A stretch of DNA of 64,000 nt from Pseudomonas sp. 31-12 (lineage in GTDB: Bacteria; Pseudomonadota; Gammaproteobacteria; Pseudomonadales; Pseudomonadaceae). Positions 10,583 to 19,104 of the stretch are shown here, one piece after another. The DNA lies in NCBI RefSeq assembly GCF_003151075.1, contig NZ_CP029482.1:5146001-5210000 (forward strand). Reading direction: 5' to 3'. Every line of letters begins with the position of its first letter. Within the stretch, counting starts at the first letter, position 1. The notes beneath the pieces are model-generated. The model was not told where the DNA came from. It saw only the letters and a program-made list of their open reading frames with translations, and did not search any database. The translations under genes and the position numbers were made by a program.

Positions 10583-10607
10583 AAAAAACCCGCCGAAGCG
10601 GGTTTTT
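10583..10607 (-). terminator. Rho-independent terminator downstream of dctA
   Basis: AAAAAACCCGC-CGAA-GCGGGTTTTT, a symmetrical hairpin with A and T runs on both sides, so it can work in either direction. It lies just beyond the dctA stop and is the clear end of that transcript. Confidence 0.88.
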
Positions 10608-10621
10608 CATGACAGCCAGTC

Positions 10622-11956
10622 TTACTTGACGTTGCTTGGGGTTGGGCCTTCGGCCACGCCCAGGTCGTCTTCTTCACGAGTGTCGGAGATACCGCGACCA
10701 CCGGAAGCCAGCTCGACTTGCAGCTTGTCTTCATCCAGCTCTTTCACCCACTTGGCCACGACCAGGGTCGCAACAGCGTTACCAACAAGGTTGGTCAGCG
10801 CGCGGGCTTCAGACATGAAGCGGTCGATACCCAGGATCAGCGCCAGGCCGGCAACCGGCAGGTGACCCACGGCAGACAGGGTAGCGGCCAGCACGATGAA
10901 ACCACTGCCGGTTACGCCCGCGGCACCTTTGGAGGACAACAACAGCACCAGCAACAGAGTGATCTGGTGGGTGATGTCCATTTGGGTGTCGGTCGCCTGA
11001 GCGATGAACACTGCGGCCATGGTCAGGTAGATCGAAGTACCGTCGAGGTTGAACGAATAACCCGTCGGGATCACCAGACCGACAACGGATTTCTGCGCGC
11101 CCAGGCGTTCCATCTTGATCAGCATGCGCGGCAGCGCGGATTCCGAAGAGGAAGTGCCCAGTACGATCAGCAGTTCTTCACGGATGTAGCGAATCAATTT
11201 GATTACGCTGAAGCCGTGCGCGCGGCAGATGCCGCCCAGTACCACGAGCACGAACAGGATGCAGGTGATGTAGAAGCAGATCATCAACTGACCCAGTTGC
11301 ACCAGCGAGCCTACACCGTAGGCACCAATGGTGAAGGCCATGGCACCAAAGGCACCGACCGGGGCGAGCTTCATGATCATGTTGATGATGTTGAACATCA
11401 CGTGAGCAAAGCGATCGATGAAGTCCAGTACCGGCTTGCCGTAGGCACCGAGGCGATGCAGGGCGAAACCGAAGATCACCGAGAACATCAGCACTTGCAG
11501 GATATCGCCGTTGGCGAACGCACCGACGATGGTGTTCGGGATCACATTGAGGATAAAGGCAACGATGCTCTGGTCTTTACCGGCCGAAATGAAACCAGCG
11601 ATTTTGCTGGTGTCCAGCGTCGTCACGTCGATGTGCATGCCGGCGCCCGGTTGCACAACGTTGACCACGACCAGACCGATCAGCAAGGCAATGGTGGAAA
11701 CAATTTCGAAGTACAGCAGCGCATAACCGCCGGTCTTGCCGACCGACTTCATGTTCTGCATGCCGGCGATACCGCTGACGACCGTACAGAAAATGATCGG
11801 CGCGATGACCATTTTGATCAGTTTGATGAACCCGTCACCCAGTGGCTTGAGGGCCACACCGGTCTGCGGGTAGAAGTGACCAAGCAGGATGCCGATGGCA
11901 ATTGCAACGATCACCTGGAAATACAGGGATTTGTACAGTGGCTGACGAGTCGTCAT
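10622..11956 (-). CDS. dctA: C4-dicarboxylate/H+ symporter DctA
   Basis: 444 residues from the ATG at 11956 (GAGGAACT upstream). A DAACS-family transporter with the signature [11 protein letters not shown] (serine-rich hairpin), [11 protein letters not shown] in span 7 and [12 protein letters not shown] in hairpin 2. It imports succinate, fumarate and malate in Pseudomonas. Length is normal. A textbook sigma-54 promoter lies about 130 bp upstream, which fits control by RpoN with the DctB-DctD two-component system (not in this window). Confidence 0.95.
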   Translation of the reverse strand: MTTRQPLYKSLYFQVIVAIAIGILLGHFYPQTGVALKPLGDGFIKLIKMVIAPIIFCTVVSGIAGMQNMKSVGKTGGYALLYFEIVSTIALLIGLVVVNVVQPGAGMHIDVTTLDTSKIAGFISAGKDQSIVAFILNVIPNTIVGAFANGDILQVLMFSVIFGFALHRLGAYGKPVLDFIDRFAHVMFNIINMIMKLAPVGAFGAMAFTIGAYGVGSLVQLGQLMICFYITCILFVLVVLGGICRAHGFSVIKLIRYIREELLIVLGTSSSESALPRMLIKMERLGAQKSVVGLVIPTGYSFNLDGTSIYLTMAAVFIAQATDTQMDITHQITLLLVLLLSSKGAAGVTGSGFIVLAATLSAVGHLPVAGLALILGIDRFMSEARALTNLVGNAVATLVVAKWVKELDEDKLQVELASGGRGISDTREEDDLGVAEGPTPSNVK

Positions 11957-12087
11957 TGCAAAGTTCCTCAAGAGTGCCCCGTGACAACATCCATCTGTTG
12001 CCCAAGACACTTCAATTGCGAACCCTCCTGCACTGGAGGGATTTGTTTTGTCGAGCTGCACAACGGCAGGCATCTGCTTGCTGTATC

Positions 12088-12102
12088 GCAAGGCCCGTGC
12101 CA
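12088..12102 (-). promoter_or_regulatory. Sigma-54 promoter of dctA
   Basis: On the minus strand: TGGCAC-N5-TTGC, an exact -24/-12 match with correct spacing. Transcription would begin near 12076, giving a leader of about 120 nt. That leader holds a CCCTCC...GGAGGG hairpin (12023-12040) next to an A-rich stretch that could be a Crc/Hfq target (inference). Confidence 0.88.
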
Positions 12103-12180
12103 CGTTTCAAAAAATGCCTGCAAGCCTTATGACATCAAGGGTTACAGGTTCAACCTGCCACTGACCGGTAATAGCAATGT

Positions 12181-12235
12181 GGCGGATTTCCGCCCATCGA
12201 TCAGACCTCGTCCTACAATTTGGCGGATATCCGCC
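12181..12235. promoter_or_regulatory. Pair of palindromic operators upstream of the AraC-type gene
   Basis: Two near-identical 14-bp palindromes, GGCGGATTTCCGCC (12181-12194) and GGCGGATATCCGCC (12222-12235), start 41 bp apart, close to four helical turns. They lie 60-114 bp before the AraC-type start codon, so autoregulation or control by another dimeric regulator is likely. Confidence 0.65.
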
Positions 12236-12294
12236 TGTTCATCATCAGGAGCGACAGCTACCATCCGTCGTTCACTGGGTCGGACCTGCCTGCT

Positions 12295-13293
12295 ATGCGT
12301 GAACGCACCATCGCCAGTCATTTCGCCCGTGCCGTCCTTGGTGGCGCGCGCCGGTTGGGTTATGACTATTCAGAGCTGTTGCAGCAATTGGGGATCAGCC
12401 CCGAATTGCTCGAAGAGCCGCGGGCGCGGATTGCGCCAGAGCAATTCACGCGATTGATCCAGGGGTTGTGGCTGGCCCTCGACGACGAGTACCTGGGCTT
12501 CGGACCGACGCCGAGTAAAACCGGCACCTTCGCGATGATGTGCCACGCCGTGATCCACTGCCGCAACCTCGATAAGGCCCTGCATCGCGGCCTGTTGTTC
12601 TATAGCCTGTTCCCCGACGGTCCGAGCCTGACTCTGACCCGCGAAGACGAAATGATCCGTCTGAGTCTCGATGATTCGAAATTCCACGACCCGGACCATT
12701 TCCTCACCGAAAGCCAGTTGATGGTGTGGCATCGCCTCGGCAGCTGGCTGATCGGCCAGCGCATTCGGCTGGAGCAGGCGACGTTCAGCTACCCAAGGCC
12801 CGAGCACGGTGCCGAGTACGACCTGCTGTTCCCCTGCCCCATGGTGTTTTCCTCGGCGCAGAGCAGCCTGCTGTTTCACAGCCGCTACCTGAACATGCCG
12901 TTGTTGCAGGACGAACGCACCCTCAAGCATTTCCTCCAACACTCCCCCGCCGACCTGCTCTCGCGACCGGATGATGGCGACAGTTTGAGCAGCCAGTTAC
13001 GCCGTTTGCTCAGTCGCGACAGTTCACGCTGGCCGGATCTTGAAGCCGTGGCCGCGCACCTGCACATCAGCCCGCAGACCTTGCGCCGACACTTGCGTGA
13101 AGAAGGGTCGAGTTTCCAGGAGTTGAAGGATCAGTTGCGCCGGGACATTGCGATTTATCACCTGGGGCGGGCGGATCTGTCGTTGCAGCAGATTGCCGAG
13201 CAGCTGGGGTTTTCCGAGCCTTCGGCGTTTCACCGGGCGTTCAAGAAGTGGACGGGGCTGACGCCGGGGGCCTATCGCGCGCAAGAGAATTGA
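12295..13293 (+). CDS. AraC-family transcriptional regulator
   Basis: 332 residues from the ATG at 12295; the 25 codons upstream overlap the operator palindromes and have no ribosome site. It has an N-terminal ligand/dimerisation domain of the Arabinose_bd type (about residues 20-205) and a C-terminal double helix-turn-helix (about 235-330). Signature pieces are VAAHLHISPQTLRRHL and IAEQLGFSEPSAFHRAFKKW. It is divergent from dctA, but nothing ties it to dicarboxylate control. The ligand is unknown. Confidence 0.88.
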   Translation: MRERTIASHFARAVLGGARRLGYDYSELLQQLGISPELLEEPRARIAPEQFTRLIQGLWLALDDEYLGFGPTPSKTGTFAMMCHAVIHCRNLDKALHRGLLFYSLFPDGPSLTLTREDEMIRLSLDDSKFHDPDHFLTESQLMVWHRLGSWLIGQRIRLEQATFSYPRPEHGAEYDLLFPCPMVFSSAQSSLLFHSRYLNMPLLQDERTLKHFLQHSPADLLSRPDDGDSLSSQLRRLLSRDSSRWPDLEAVAAHLHISPQTLRRHLREEGSSFQELKDQLRRDIAIYHLGRADLSLQQIAEQLGFSEPSAFHRAFKKWTGLTPGAYRAQEN

Positions 13294-13316
13294 ATTTTCG
13301 GTTGAACTGACCGACC

Positions 13317-13408
13317 CCTTCGCGAGCAAGCCCCCACCTTTGATCTCGGGTATCCAACAAATTCTGTGGTCACCGAAGCCCCCTGTGGGAGCCGGCTTGC
13401 TCGCGAAG
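13317..13408. repeat. REP doublet
   Basis: CGCGAGCAAGCCCCCAC and its partner GTGGGAGCCGGCTTGCTCGCG in inverted orientation, between two convergent genes. Confidence 0.72.
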
Positions 13409-13438
13409 AACGATGACGCGGTCTACCTGACCAAACGA

Positions 13439-13795
13439 CTAAGGCGGATCAAGCCGATCCAGCATCCGATTCACCGCCAACTCCCCAAGCATCACCACCT
13501 GCTGAATCCCCAACACGGTGTTGCGATGCGGCCCCTCCATCAACCCCGCGAAATTACTCAGCATCACACTTGCCGATGCCAGGGATTCACAGGCGTTGAC
13601 CAGCAGGGTTTCGTCATCGGTATCAGGGGCCACGAAATAAATGGTGCTGGGTTTGCGCGGGGTGTCTTGGGGAATGGCTGGTTTGAGGTAGTAATCGAGG
13701 GCGCGGTCGGCGGCTTCGTTGAGTTTTTTGGGGTCGGTGGAATCGTACGGCGAAACGTCGTCGGTTTCAGGTGGGTTGGGTGTGATCTTGTACAT
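13439..13795 (-). CDS. DUF6124/DUF3077-type small protein
   Basis: 118 residues. The start MYKITPNPPETD and the later ESLASASVMLSNFAGLMEG segment resemble the small DUF6124/DUF3077 proteins found in several copies in fluorescent pseudomonads. No membrane span, signal peptide or catalytic motif. The gene is preceded by an unusual hairpin-rich region (13805-14032). Function unknown. Confidence 0.78.
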   Translation of the reverse strand: MYKITPNPPETDDVSPYDSTDPKKLNEAADRALDYYLKPAIPQDTPRKPSTIYFVAPDTDDETLLVNACESLASASVMLSNFAGLMEGPHRNTVLGIQQVVMLGELAVNRMLDRLDPP

Positions 13796-13804
13796 AGGAA
13801 GCTC

Positions 13805-14032
13805 CTAGAGTCATGGAGCCGCAACACATCGCTGCTAAACGAAAAAGAGGTGGCGGCTGTACGCGGGTTAGCAGACCAGGACTCTAGAACCCGGCGCACC
13901 GAAGTGCCCCACGCAAAGCCGCCATGACATGAACGACGGACATTGTGCGTCTAGAGAGACCCAGGCTGCTAAACCCGATCGCTGATTCATCAGCGACCCG
14001 CAAACGATAAAACCCACGTCCCAGACGCACAA
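13805..14032 (-). ncRNA. Candidate structured RNA or leader upstream of the DUF6124-type gene
   Basis: No convincing gene lies here, but inverted repeats are dense. They are: CTAGAGTC (13805-13812) with GACTCTAG (13880-13887); CTGCTAA (13832-13838) with TTAGCAG (13868-13874), nested inside; GCAC-CGAA-GTGC (13896-13907), which read on the minus strand is a C(UUCG)G tetraloop hairpin; and TTGTGCGTCT (13943-13952) with AGACGCACAA (14023-14032), enclosing CGCTGA-TTCA-TCAGCG (13980-13995). The UUCG loop makes sense on the minus strand, the strand of the gene it precedes. Whether it is a leader, a separate RNA or a small mobile hairpin element is not decided. Confidence 0.5.
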
Positions 14033-14162
14033 GCCGGCGGATTCTGGCGTAGTCGTAGGCAGCGGCGCAAGGATGTGTAGCCTGAGTGAGTGTCTGGAGA
14101 TGTGTTTTAAACAGCGCTGTTTATTGACCTTGCCTGCACGCTTTGTAGTGAATGGGCCGACC

Positions 14163-14259
14163 TCATCGCGGGCAAGCCCGCTCCCACAGGTTTCGAGTCT
14201 GAACACAAAATTTGTGGACGACATATCCCCCTGTGGGAGCGGGCTTGCCCGCGATGAAG
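14163..14259. repeat. REP doublet
   Basis: TCATCGCGGGCAAGCCCGCT and its inverted partner GTGGGAGCGGGCTTGCCCGC flank about 40 bp. Located at the 3' side of phoQ. Confidence 0.8.
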
Positions 14260-14286
14260 CCCGCAAGAACACCATCAAATACCGGA

Positions 14287-15633
14287 TCAAACCACCGGAA
14301 AATGAATCCGGAACGCCGCCCCGCCCATCGGCGAATCCCCTAGCGTCAGCTTCGCGCTGTAGCTCTCGATAATGTCCTTCACCACCGCCAACCCGATCCC
14401 CTGCCCCGGATGCTGGCGATCGAGCCGCTCGCCCCTTTGCAGAATCCGCGCGCGCTGATCGGGCGGCACGCCCGGCCCGTCATCTTCAACGCACAGCTCA
14501 ACGCCGCTCAGGGTTTCGCGCACGCTGATGCGCACTTCGCTCAGGCACAGCCGATAGGCGTTTTCCAGCAGGTTGCCCATCATTTCCAACAGCGCGCCTT
14601 GCTCGATCGGCACGTAGCACTGATCCGGCAGATCGAAAGCGACGCGCACGCGTTTGTCGCGGTAGACCTTGTCCAGCGTGTCGCACAGGCTTTGCAGCAC
14701 CGGTTGCAGGCGCACTTGGTGGCGCACCAAGCCGCTTTTGCGCAGGCTGGCGCGTTGCAGTTGATAGCCGATCTGCTGGCTCATGCGTTCGATCTGGGTT
14801 TGCAGCACCCAGGCCTGATCGCGGTCTTCCGGGCGTTGGGCCATGTCTTCGCTGACGCCTTGCAGCACGGTCAGCGGGGTTTTCAGGCTGTGGGCCAGGT
14901 CGTCGAGGGAGTCGCGGTAGCGGCTGCGCTGTTCGCGTTCGCTGTGCAGCAAGCGGTTGAGGGAGCCGGTCAGGCGCAGCAGCTCGCGCGGGTGTTGTTC
15001 GCTGAGGCTTTCGCGGGCGCCGCTTTCGATTTCATCGAGTTCCTGACTGAGCCGCCGCAAGGCTTGCAGACCCCAGGTCAGGCCGATCCACAACAGCGCC
15101 AGCAGCACCAGCAATGCGGCGCCGAAACCGAGGTAGAGGTTTTCGCGCAGGCCTTCGAGGGTGACTTCGTATTCGTGCACCGGTTGCAGGGCGACGATGC
15201 TGAACGCCGCGCTTTTGCCGCCGAGCAGTTTGACTTCGACGTCGTAGACGAAGAATTCCTGACCGTCGGCCTCGCTAATGCGCGCGAACTCATTGCCGCG
15301 TCCGTCGTAACGCGGTTTGTAGTTGATCTTCTCTTCGCCGGTGGCCTTCGAGCGCCAGACCAAATGACCTTCGCGGTCATAGATGTAGCCGAGCAAGCGG
15401 CTGTCAGTCAGGTTGAAGCGCTCATCGGGCAACTGCGCCGGCATCTGCAGGGCGTTGTTTTCGATCCGCGCGGCGGAAATCAACGTGTTTACGTCCGACG
15501 CCAGGCGTTGCTCGATGGAATCCTGCAACGCCAGGCTGAACGCGCCCTGCATCGCTGGCAGCAACGCCAGCATGAACAGCACCGCCAGGGTGGCGGCGGC
15601 AAGCATCAAGCGGACACGAAGGGAGCGAATCAA
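14287..15633 (-). CDS. phoQ: PhoQ sensor histidine kinase
   Basis: 448 residues. Two membrane spans (about 7-30 and 167-188) flank a periplasmic PAS-like sensor (about 31-166). The dimerisation helix carries the phospho-His in LAHSLKTPLTV. The ATP-binding domain has the N-box NLLENAYRL, VEDDGPGVP and GQGIGLAVV. PhoQ senses low divalent cations and cationic peptides and phosphorylates PhoP. It overlaps phoP by 4 bp and closes the oprH-phoP-phoQ operon. Confidence 0.93.
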   Translation of the reverse strand: MIRSLRVRLMLAAATLAVLFMLALLPAMQGAFSLALQDSIEQRLASDVNTLISAARIENNALQMPAQLPDERFNLTDSRLLGYIYDREGHLVWRSKATGEEKINYKPRYDGRGNEFARISEADGQEFFVYDVEVKLLGGKSAAFSIVALQPVHEYEVTLEGLRENLYLGFGAALLVLLALLWIGLTWGLQALRRLSQELDEIESGARESLSEQHPRELLRLTGSLNRLLHSEREQRSRYRDSLDDLAHSLKTPLTVLQGVSEDMAQRPEDRDQAWVLQTQIERMSQQIGYQLQRASLRKSGLVRHQVRLQPVLQSLCDTLDKVYRDKRVRVAFDLPDQCYVPIEQGALLEMMGNLLENAYRLCLSEVRISVRETLSGVELCVEDDGPGVPPDQRARILQRGERLDRQHPGQGIGLAVVKDIIESYSAKLTLGDSPMGGAAFRIHFPVV

Positions 15634-16307
15634 CTGCAGCGCTCATTGAACAGGTAGCCGAGGCCACGCACGGTGTCGATCGGTTTGAAACCTGCCGGAC
15701 CTTCGAGTTTGCGGCGCAGACGGCCGACCAGCACTTCGATGACGTTCGGATCGCGCTCGTCGTCGTCCGGATAGAGCTGCTCCATCAAGCGGTCCTTGGC
15801 CACCACTTGCTGGTGATGGCGCATCAGGTACTCGAGGATTCGGTACTCGTAGGCGGTCAGCGCCAGCGGTTGTTCATCGAGGGACGCCTGTTTGCGATTG
15901 AGGTCCAGCAGCAGCGGCCCGGCGACGATGGTCGACTGGGTGAAGCCGCTGGAGCGGCGCAGCAAGGCATTCAGGCGTGCGTCGAGTTCTTCGAACTGGA
16001 ACGGCTTGACCACGTAATCGTCGGCGCCGGCGGCAAGGCCTTCGACCTTGTCCTGCCAGTTGCCGCGCGCGGTGAGGATCAGGATCGGGAAGGTCTTGCC
16101 GCGCGAGCGCAGTTGGCGGATCAGGTCGAGCCCGCTCATGCCCGGCAGGCCGAGGTCGATCACCGCCAGGTCGTGGTTGAACTGCTCGGTCTGGTACAGC
16201 GCCTCTTCGGCGTTGGCCACGGACTCGACCACGTGGCCGCTGTCCGTCAGGCGGGTTTGCAGGTGATGGCGCAACAGCGCTTCATCTTCGACGACCAGCA
16301 GTTTCAT
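15630..16307 (-). CDS. phoP: PhoP response regulator
   Basis: 225 residues, OmpR type. The receiver has DE at residues 7-8, phospho-Asp in AVIDLGLPG (about residue 51) and Lys in VVKPF. The winged-helix domain ends GRLRRKLEGPAG...VRGLGYLF. It activates oprH and its own operon; four phased PhoP half-sites lie upstream of oprH. The 190-bp gap to oprH holds a REP doublet that may reduce read-through. Confidence 0.94.
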   Translation of the reverse strand: MKLLVVEDEALLRHHLQTRLTDSGHVVESVANAEEALYQTEQFNHDLAVIDLGLPGMSGLDLIRQLRSRGKTFPILILTARGNWQDKVEGLAAGADDYVVKPFQFEELDARLNALLRRSSGFTQSTIVAGPLLLDLNRKQASLDEQPLALTAYEYRILEYLMRHHQQVVAKDRLMEQLYPDDDERDPNVIEVLVGRLRRKLEGPAGFKPIDTVRGLGYLFNERCS

Positions 16308-16366
16308 AACGCTCTCCTAGGCAAATCGTTTTCTCCAGCAGCACAGCTTTCAGTCATAGCGCAGAA

Positions 16367-16460
16367 CCTGTGGGAGCGGGCTTGCCCGCGATAGCGATCT
16401 GGCTGACACATTAATAGTGAATGTGCCGCCGCTATCGCGGGCAAGCCCGCTCCCACAGGG
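16367..16460. repeat. REP doublet between oprH and phoP
   Basis: Inverted pair of CTGTGGGAGCGGGCTTGCCC elements with arms of about 30 bp (16367-16395 and 16431-16460). Being inside an operon, it could attenuate phoP expression relative to oprH. Confidence 0.8.
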
Positions 16461-16497
16461 ATTGCGCTTAACTGTCTGGCATTCGCGCATCCCTTTA

Positions 16498-17100
16498 TCA
16501 GAAAGCGTAGTTGGCCGACAGGTAGGTCTGGGCGCTGCTGGTCAGGTCCAGCGAACCCTGTTTGCTGCCGCCGCGCTCGCTCATTTCGGTGCTGGCGTTG
16601 CTGCGCAGGTAACGGTAACCCATCTCGACCGAGGTGTTTTGCGACACTTGCTGCAATACGCCGACCTGGCCGCCAATGGCGTAACCGATGTTGCTGTCGC
16701 GGCTGAAACCCGGGGACTCCTGGGTCATTTTGGTCAGACCGGCCGTGGCACCACCGAACAACTTGGTGCTGCCGCCCACCGGGTAGAACAGATCGTAACT
16801 GCCCAACAGGTTTTCCTGACGCAGTTTAATGCCATTGTGCGAGCCCGACACGTTATCGTAAGTGGCGTAGTAGCGGCCCTCGCTGTTTTGCTGGCCCAGA
16901 CGCACACCCCAGGTGGTGTCCTTGCCGATCACGCCGTCGGCGTTCGGGTGGTTGAGGTTGTCGTTCAGGGCGTGGGACTTTTTGACCTTGTCGCTGGTCT
17001 GTCCAAGAGTAAGGCTGGCGAAATTATCGTTGGAGGCGAAAGCTGCAGTGCTCGCGCCCATGACGGTGAAAGCCAGAAGCAGTTTTTTGAAGTGAGTCAT
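16498..17100 (-). CDS. oprH: Outer-membrane protein OprH
   Basis: 200 residues. A signal peptide ends AAFA-SND. The mature chain is a small eight-stranded barrel with the OprH signatures GRYYATYDNVSG, LRQENLLGSYD, KLFGGATAGL and GYRYLRSNASTEMSERGG; it ends with the aromatic YAF typical of barrels. OprH binds LPS and stabilises the outer membrane at low Mg2+. First gene of oprH-phoP-phoQ. Confidence 0.93.
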   Translation of the reverse strand: MTHFKKLLLAFTVMGASTAAFASNDNFASLTLGQTSDKVKKSHALNDNLNHPNADGVIGKDTTWGVRLGQQNSEGRYYATYDNVSGSHNGIKLRQENLLGSYDLFYPVGGSTKLFGGATAGLTKMTQESPGFSRDSNIGYAIGGQVGVLQQVSQNTSVEMGYRYLRSNASTEMSERGGSKQGSLDLTSSAQTYLSANYAF

Positions 17101-17144
17101 TGGGGAATTTCCTCATGCGCTATTTGCTTTTTGGGTACGGGGCA

Positions 17145-17200
17145 AGGTTACTCACCCCGCCCTGAACTCCCCCTGAACGCACTCTGAACCTGAGCTGAAC
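17145..17200 (-). promoter_or_regulatory. Four-repeat PhoP box and -10 element of oprH
   Basis: On the minus strand GTTCAG occurs four times with exactly 5-bp spacers, at 17195-17200, 17184-17189, 17173-17178 and 17162-17167 (11-bp period). Eleven bases after the last repeat is a -10-like TAACCT (17145-17150). This is the direct-repeat architecture of PhoP boxes, with twice the usual two half-sites, and supports autoregulation of the operon. Confidence 0.85.
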
Positions 17201-17248
17201 CAACTCCACCCGGCTGTTTTAATGACTTTTATGCAGGAGCATCCGACC

Positions 17249-18040
17249 ATGCGCGTTTTCCTCGTCCTCGTCTTACTGGCCTTGAGCGGGCTCGGCCAAG
17301 CCGCGATCAAGACTCAGGAAATCCCCTATCAGAGCCCCGACGGCACCCAGCTGATCGGCTATTACGCTTACGACGACGCTATAAAAGGACAACGTCCGGG
17401 CGTGGTCGTGGTGCACGAATGGTGGGGCCTCAACGATTACACCAAGCGCCGCGCCCGCGATCTGGCCGGCCTGGGTTACAGCGCGCTGGCCATCGACATG
17501 TATGGCGATGGCAAGAACACCGAGCATCCCAAGGACGCCATGGCCTTCATGCAAGCGGCGTTGAAGGACAGTGCCGCGTCCAGCGCCCGCTTCCAGGCCG
17601 GGCTCGATTTGCTGAAGAAACAGCCACAGACCAATCCGGATAAAGTCGCCGCCATCGGTTACTGCTTCGGTGGTGCCGTGGTACTGAATGCCGCACGTCA
17701 GGGTGTGCCACTGGCGGGCGTGGTGAGTTTCCACGGGGCGCTGGCGACCAAAACACCTGCAACGCCCGGCAGTGTGAAGGCGAAGATTCTGGTGGAGCAC
17801 GGGGCGCTGGACAGCATGGTGACGGCGGATAACGTCGCGGCGTTCAAGGCCGAGATGGACAAGGCCGGGGCTGACTATCAGTTCGTCAACCTGGAGGGTG
17901 CCAAGCATGGGTTCAGCAATCCGGATGCGGATCGGTTGGGCCATGGCGATCATGGCGGGCCGGATATCGGGTACAGCAAGGCGGCGGATGAAAAGTCCTG
18001 GGCGGATATGCAGGCGTTCTTCAAGAAGATTTTTGGCTGA
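17249..18040 (+). CDS. Exported dienelactone hydrolase family protein
   Basis: 263 residues from the ATG at 17249 (CAGGAG ribosome site); an earlier in-frame ATG lacks one. A signal peptide ends SGLGQAA. The alpha/beta-hydrolase nucleophile is the Cys in GYCFGG (about residues 136-141), with the acid in HGALDSM and the His in GAKHGFSNP. VVVVHEWWGLNDY is the DLH signature. Cys in place of Ser is normal for this family. The substrate is unknown, and the periplasmic location argues against chlorocatechol breakdown. Confidence 0.87.
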   Translation: MRVFLVLVLLALSGLGQAAIKTQEIPYQSPDGTQLIGYYAYDDAIKGQRPGVVVVHEWWGLNDYTKRRARDLAGLGYSALAIDMYGDGKNTEHPKDAMAFMQAALKDSAASSARFQAGLDLLKKQPQTNPDKVAAIGYCFGGAVVLNAARQGVPLAGVVSFHGALATKTPATPGSVKAKILVEHGALDSMVTADNVAAFKAEMDKAGADYQFVNLEGAKHGFSNPDADRLGHGDHGGPDIGYSKAADEKSWADMQAFFKKIFG

Positions 18041-18046
18041 AAAGGT

Positions 18047-18069
18047 AGCCCCTATGGCTAGGGGCTTTT
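18047..18069 (+). terminator. Terminator after the dienelactone hydrolase gene
   Basis: AGCCCCTA-TGGC-TAGGGGCT followed by TTTT, 7 bp after the stop codon. Confidence 0.85.
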
Positions 18070-18203
18070 GTGGTGAGGGGATTTATCCCCGTTGGGTGGC
18101 GAAGCCGCCCCAAAACCTGCAACCGCATTTCAGCAGGGGCACCGCGATTGCCGGGTTTACGACTGCTGCGCAGCCGAGCGGGAGCAAGCTCCCTCGGCAC
18201 AAA
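18069..18203. repeat. Composite REP cluster
   Basis: TGTGGTGAGGGGATTTATCCCC, an inner GTTGGGTGGCGAAGCCGCCCC, then GACTGCTGCGCAGCCGAGCG and GGGAGCAAGCTCCCTCGGCAC. Same nested design as 7592-7730. Confidence 0.72.
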
Positions 18204-18242
18204 CGCGGTTGCCACTACCCAGCCTGAGAGCAACCCGGCAAA

Positions 18243-18977
18243 ATGCCCGCCATGAATCCCGTCCCCGCCCTACCCATCTGCTGCACCCCGCTCGATGCCC
18301 ATTGGCCGCTGCCGTTTGTGCTGCCCGATACGGTGCTGTTGAGCACGCACTTCGACACCTCGCAACTGGCCAGCGATGATTTCCAGCGCAGCGCCATCGA
18401 GCCGCCGGCGAGCATCCAGCGTTCGGTGGCCAAGCGTCAGGCTGAGTTTCTGGCCGGTCGGGTTTGCGCCCGGGCGGCGTTGCAGCAGTTGGAAGGGTTG
18501 AGTTTCAGCCCGGCCATCGGTGAAGACCGCGCGCCGGTGTGGCCCGCGCACATCACTGGCTCGATCACCCACAGCACCGGTCGGGCGGCGGCGATTGTGG
18601 CCAATAAGACCCACTGGCGCGGGTTGGGGATGGACCTGGAAAACCTGCTCAACCCTGAACGGGCCGAGCGCCTGGCCGGGGAAATCCTCACCCCGGCGGA
18701 GTTGCAACGCATGGCCGCAGGCCCCCGTGATCAGTTGGCGATGTGGGTGACGTTGACGTTTTCGGTGAAGGAGAGTTTGTTCAAGGCGCTGTATCCGATT
18801 GTTCGGCAGCGGTTTTATTTTGAGCATGCTGAAGTGCTGGAATGGACCGAGACGGGTGAAGTGCGGCTGCGATTGCTGACCGACCTGTCCAGTGAGTGGC
18901 GCAATGGCACTGAGCTGGATGCGCAGTTTGCGGTAGTGGATGGGCAGTTGTTGAGTCTGGTCAGTATCAAGGCCTGA
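18243..18977 (+). CDS. pcpS: 4'-phosphopantetheinyl transferase PcpS
   Basis: 244 residues. It transfers phosphopantetheine from CoA to carrier proteins; in Pseudomonas one such enzyme (PcpS) serves both fatty-acid and siderophore synthesis. Key pieces are GEDRAPVWP, GSITHS, GMDLEN (Mg-binding acids, about residues 124-129) and FSVKESLFKALYP. Start chosen at 18243 because the resulting MPAMN matches the known N-terminus; a second ATG lies 9 bp on. Length matches the family. Confidence 0.92.
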   Translation: MPAMNPVPALPICCTPLDAHWPLPFVLPDTVLLSTHFDTSQLASDDFQRSAIEPPASIQRSVAKRQAEFLAGRVCARAALQQLEGLSFSPAIGEDRAPVWPAHITGSITHSTGRAAAIVANKTHWRGLGMDLENLLNPERAERLAGEILTPAELQRMAAGPRDQLAMWVTLTFSVKESLFKALYPIVRQRFYFEHAEVLEWTETGEVRLRLLTDLSSEWRNGTELDAQFAVVDGQLLSLVSIKA

Positions 18978-19002
18978 AGATTTTTGGCGTTTGCCAAGGG
19001 CC

Positions 19003-19080
19003 TCTTCGCGAGCAAGCCCGCTCCCACACTGGATCTATGCCACACCGAAAATCCCTGTGGGAGCGGGCTTGCTCGCGAAG
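19003..19080. repeat. REP doublet
   Basis: CTTCGCGAGCAAGCCCGCTC and its inverted partner GAGCGGGCTTGCTCGCGAAG around a 38-bp spacer, between convergent genes. Confidence 0.8.
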
Positions 19081-19104
19081 GGGCCAGCACCGACACCAAT
19101 TATG

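Noticed and set aside
10718..12457. A 579-codon plus-strand frame over dctA
   Set aside because: Antisense shadow of dctA; charged low-complexity translation and no ribosome site.
13868..14290. A 140-residue minus-strand protein in the hairpin region
   Set aside because: It crosses a REP doublet and the inverted repeats, with Cys/Trp-rich translation and no family; better explained as structured non-coding sequence.
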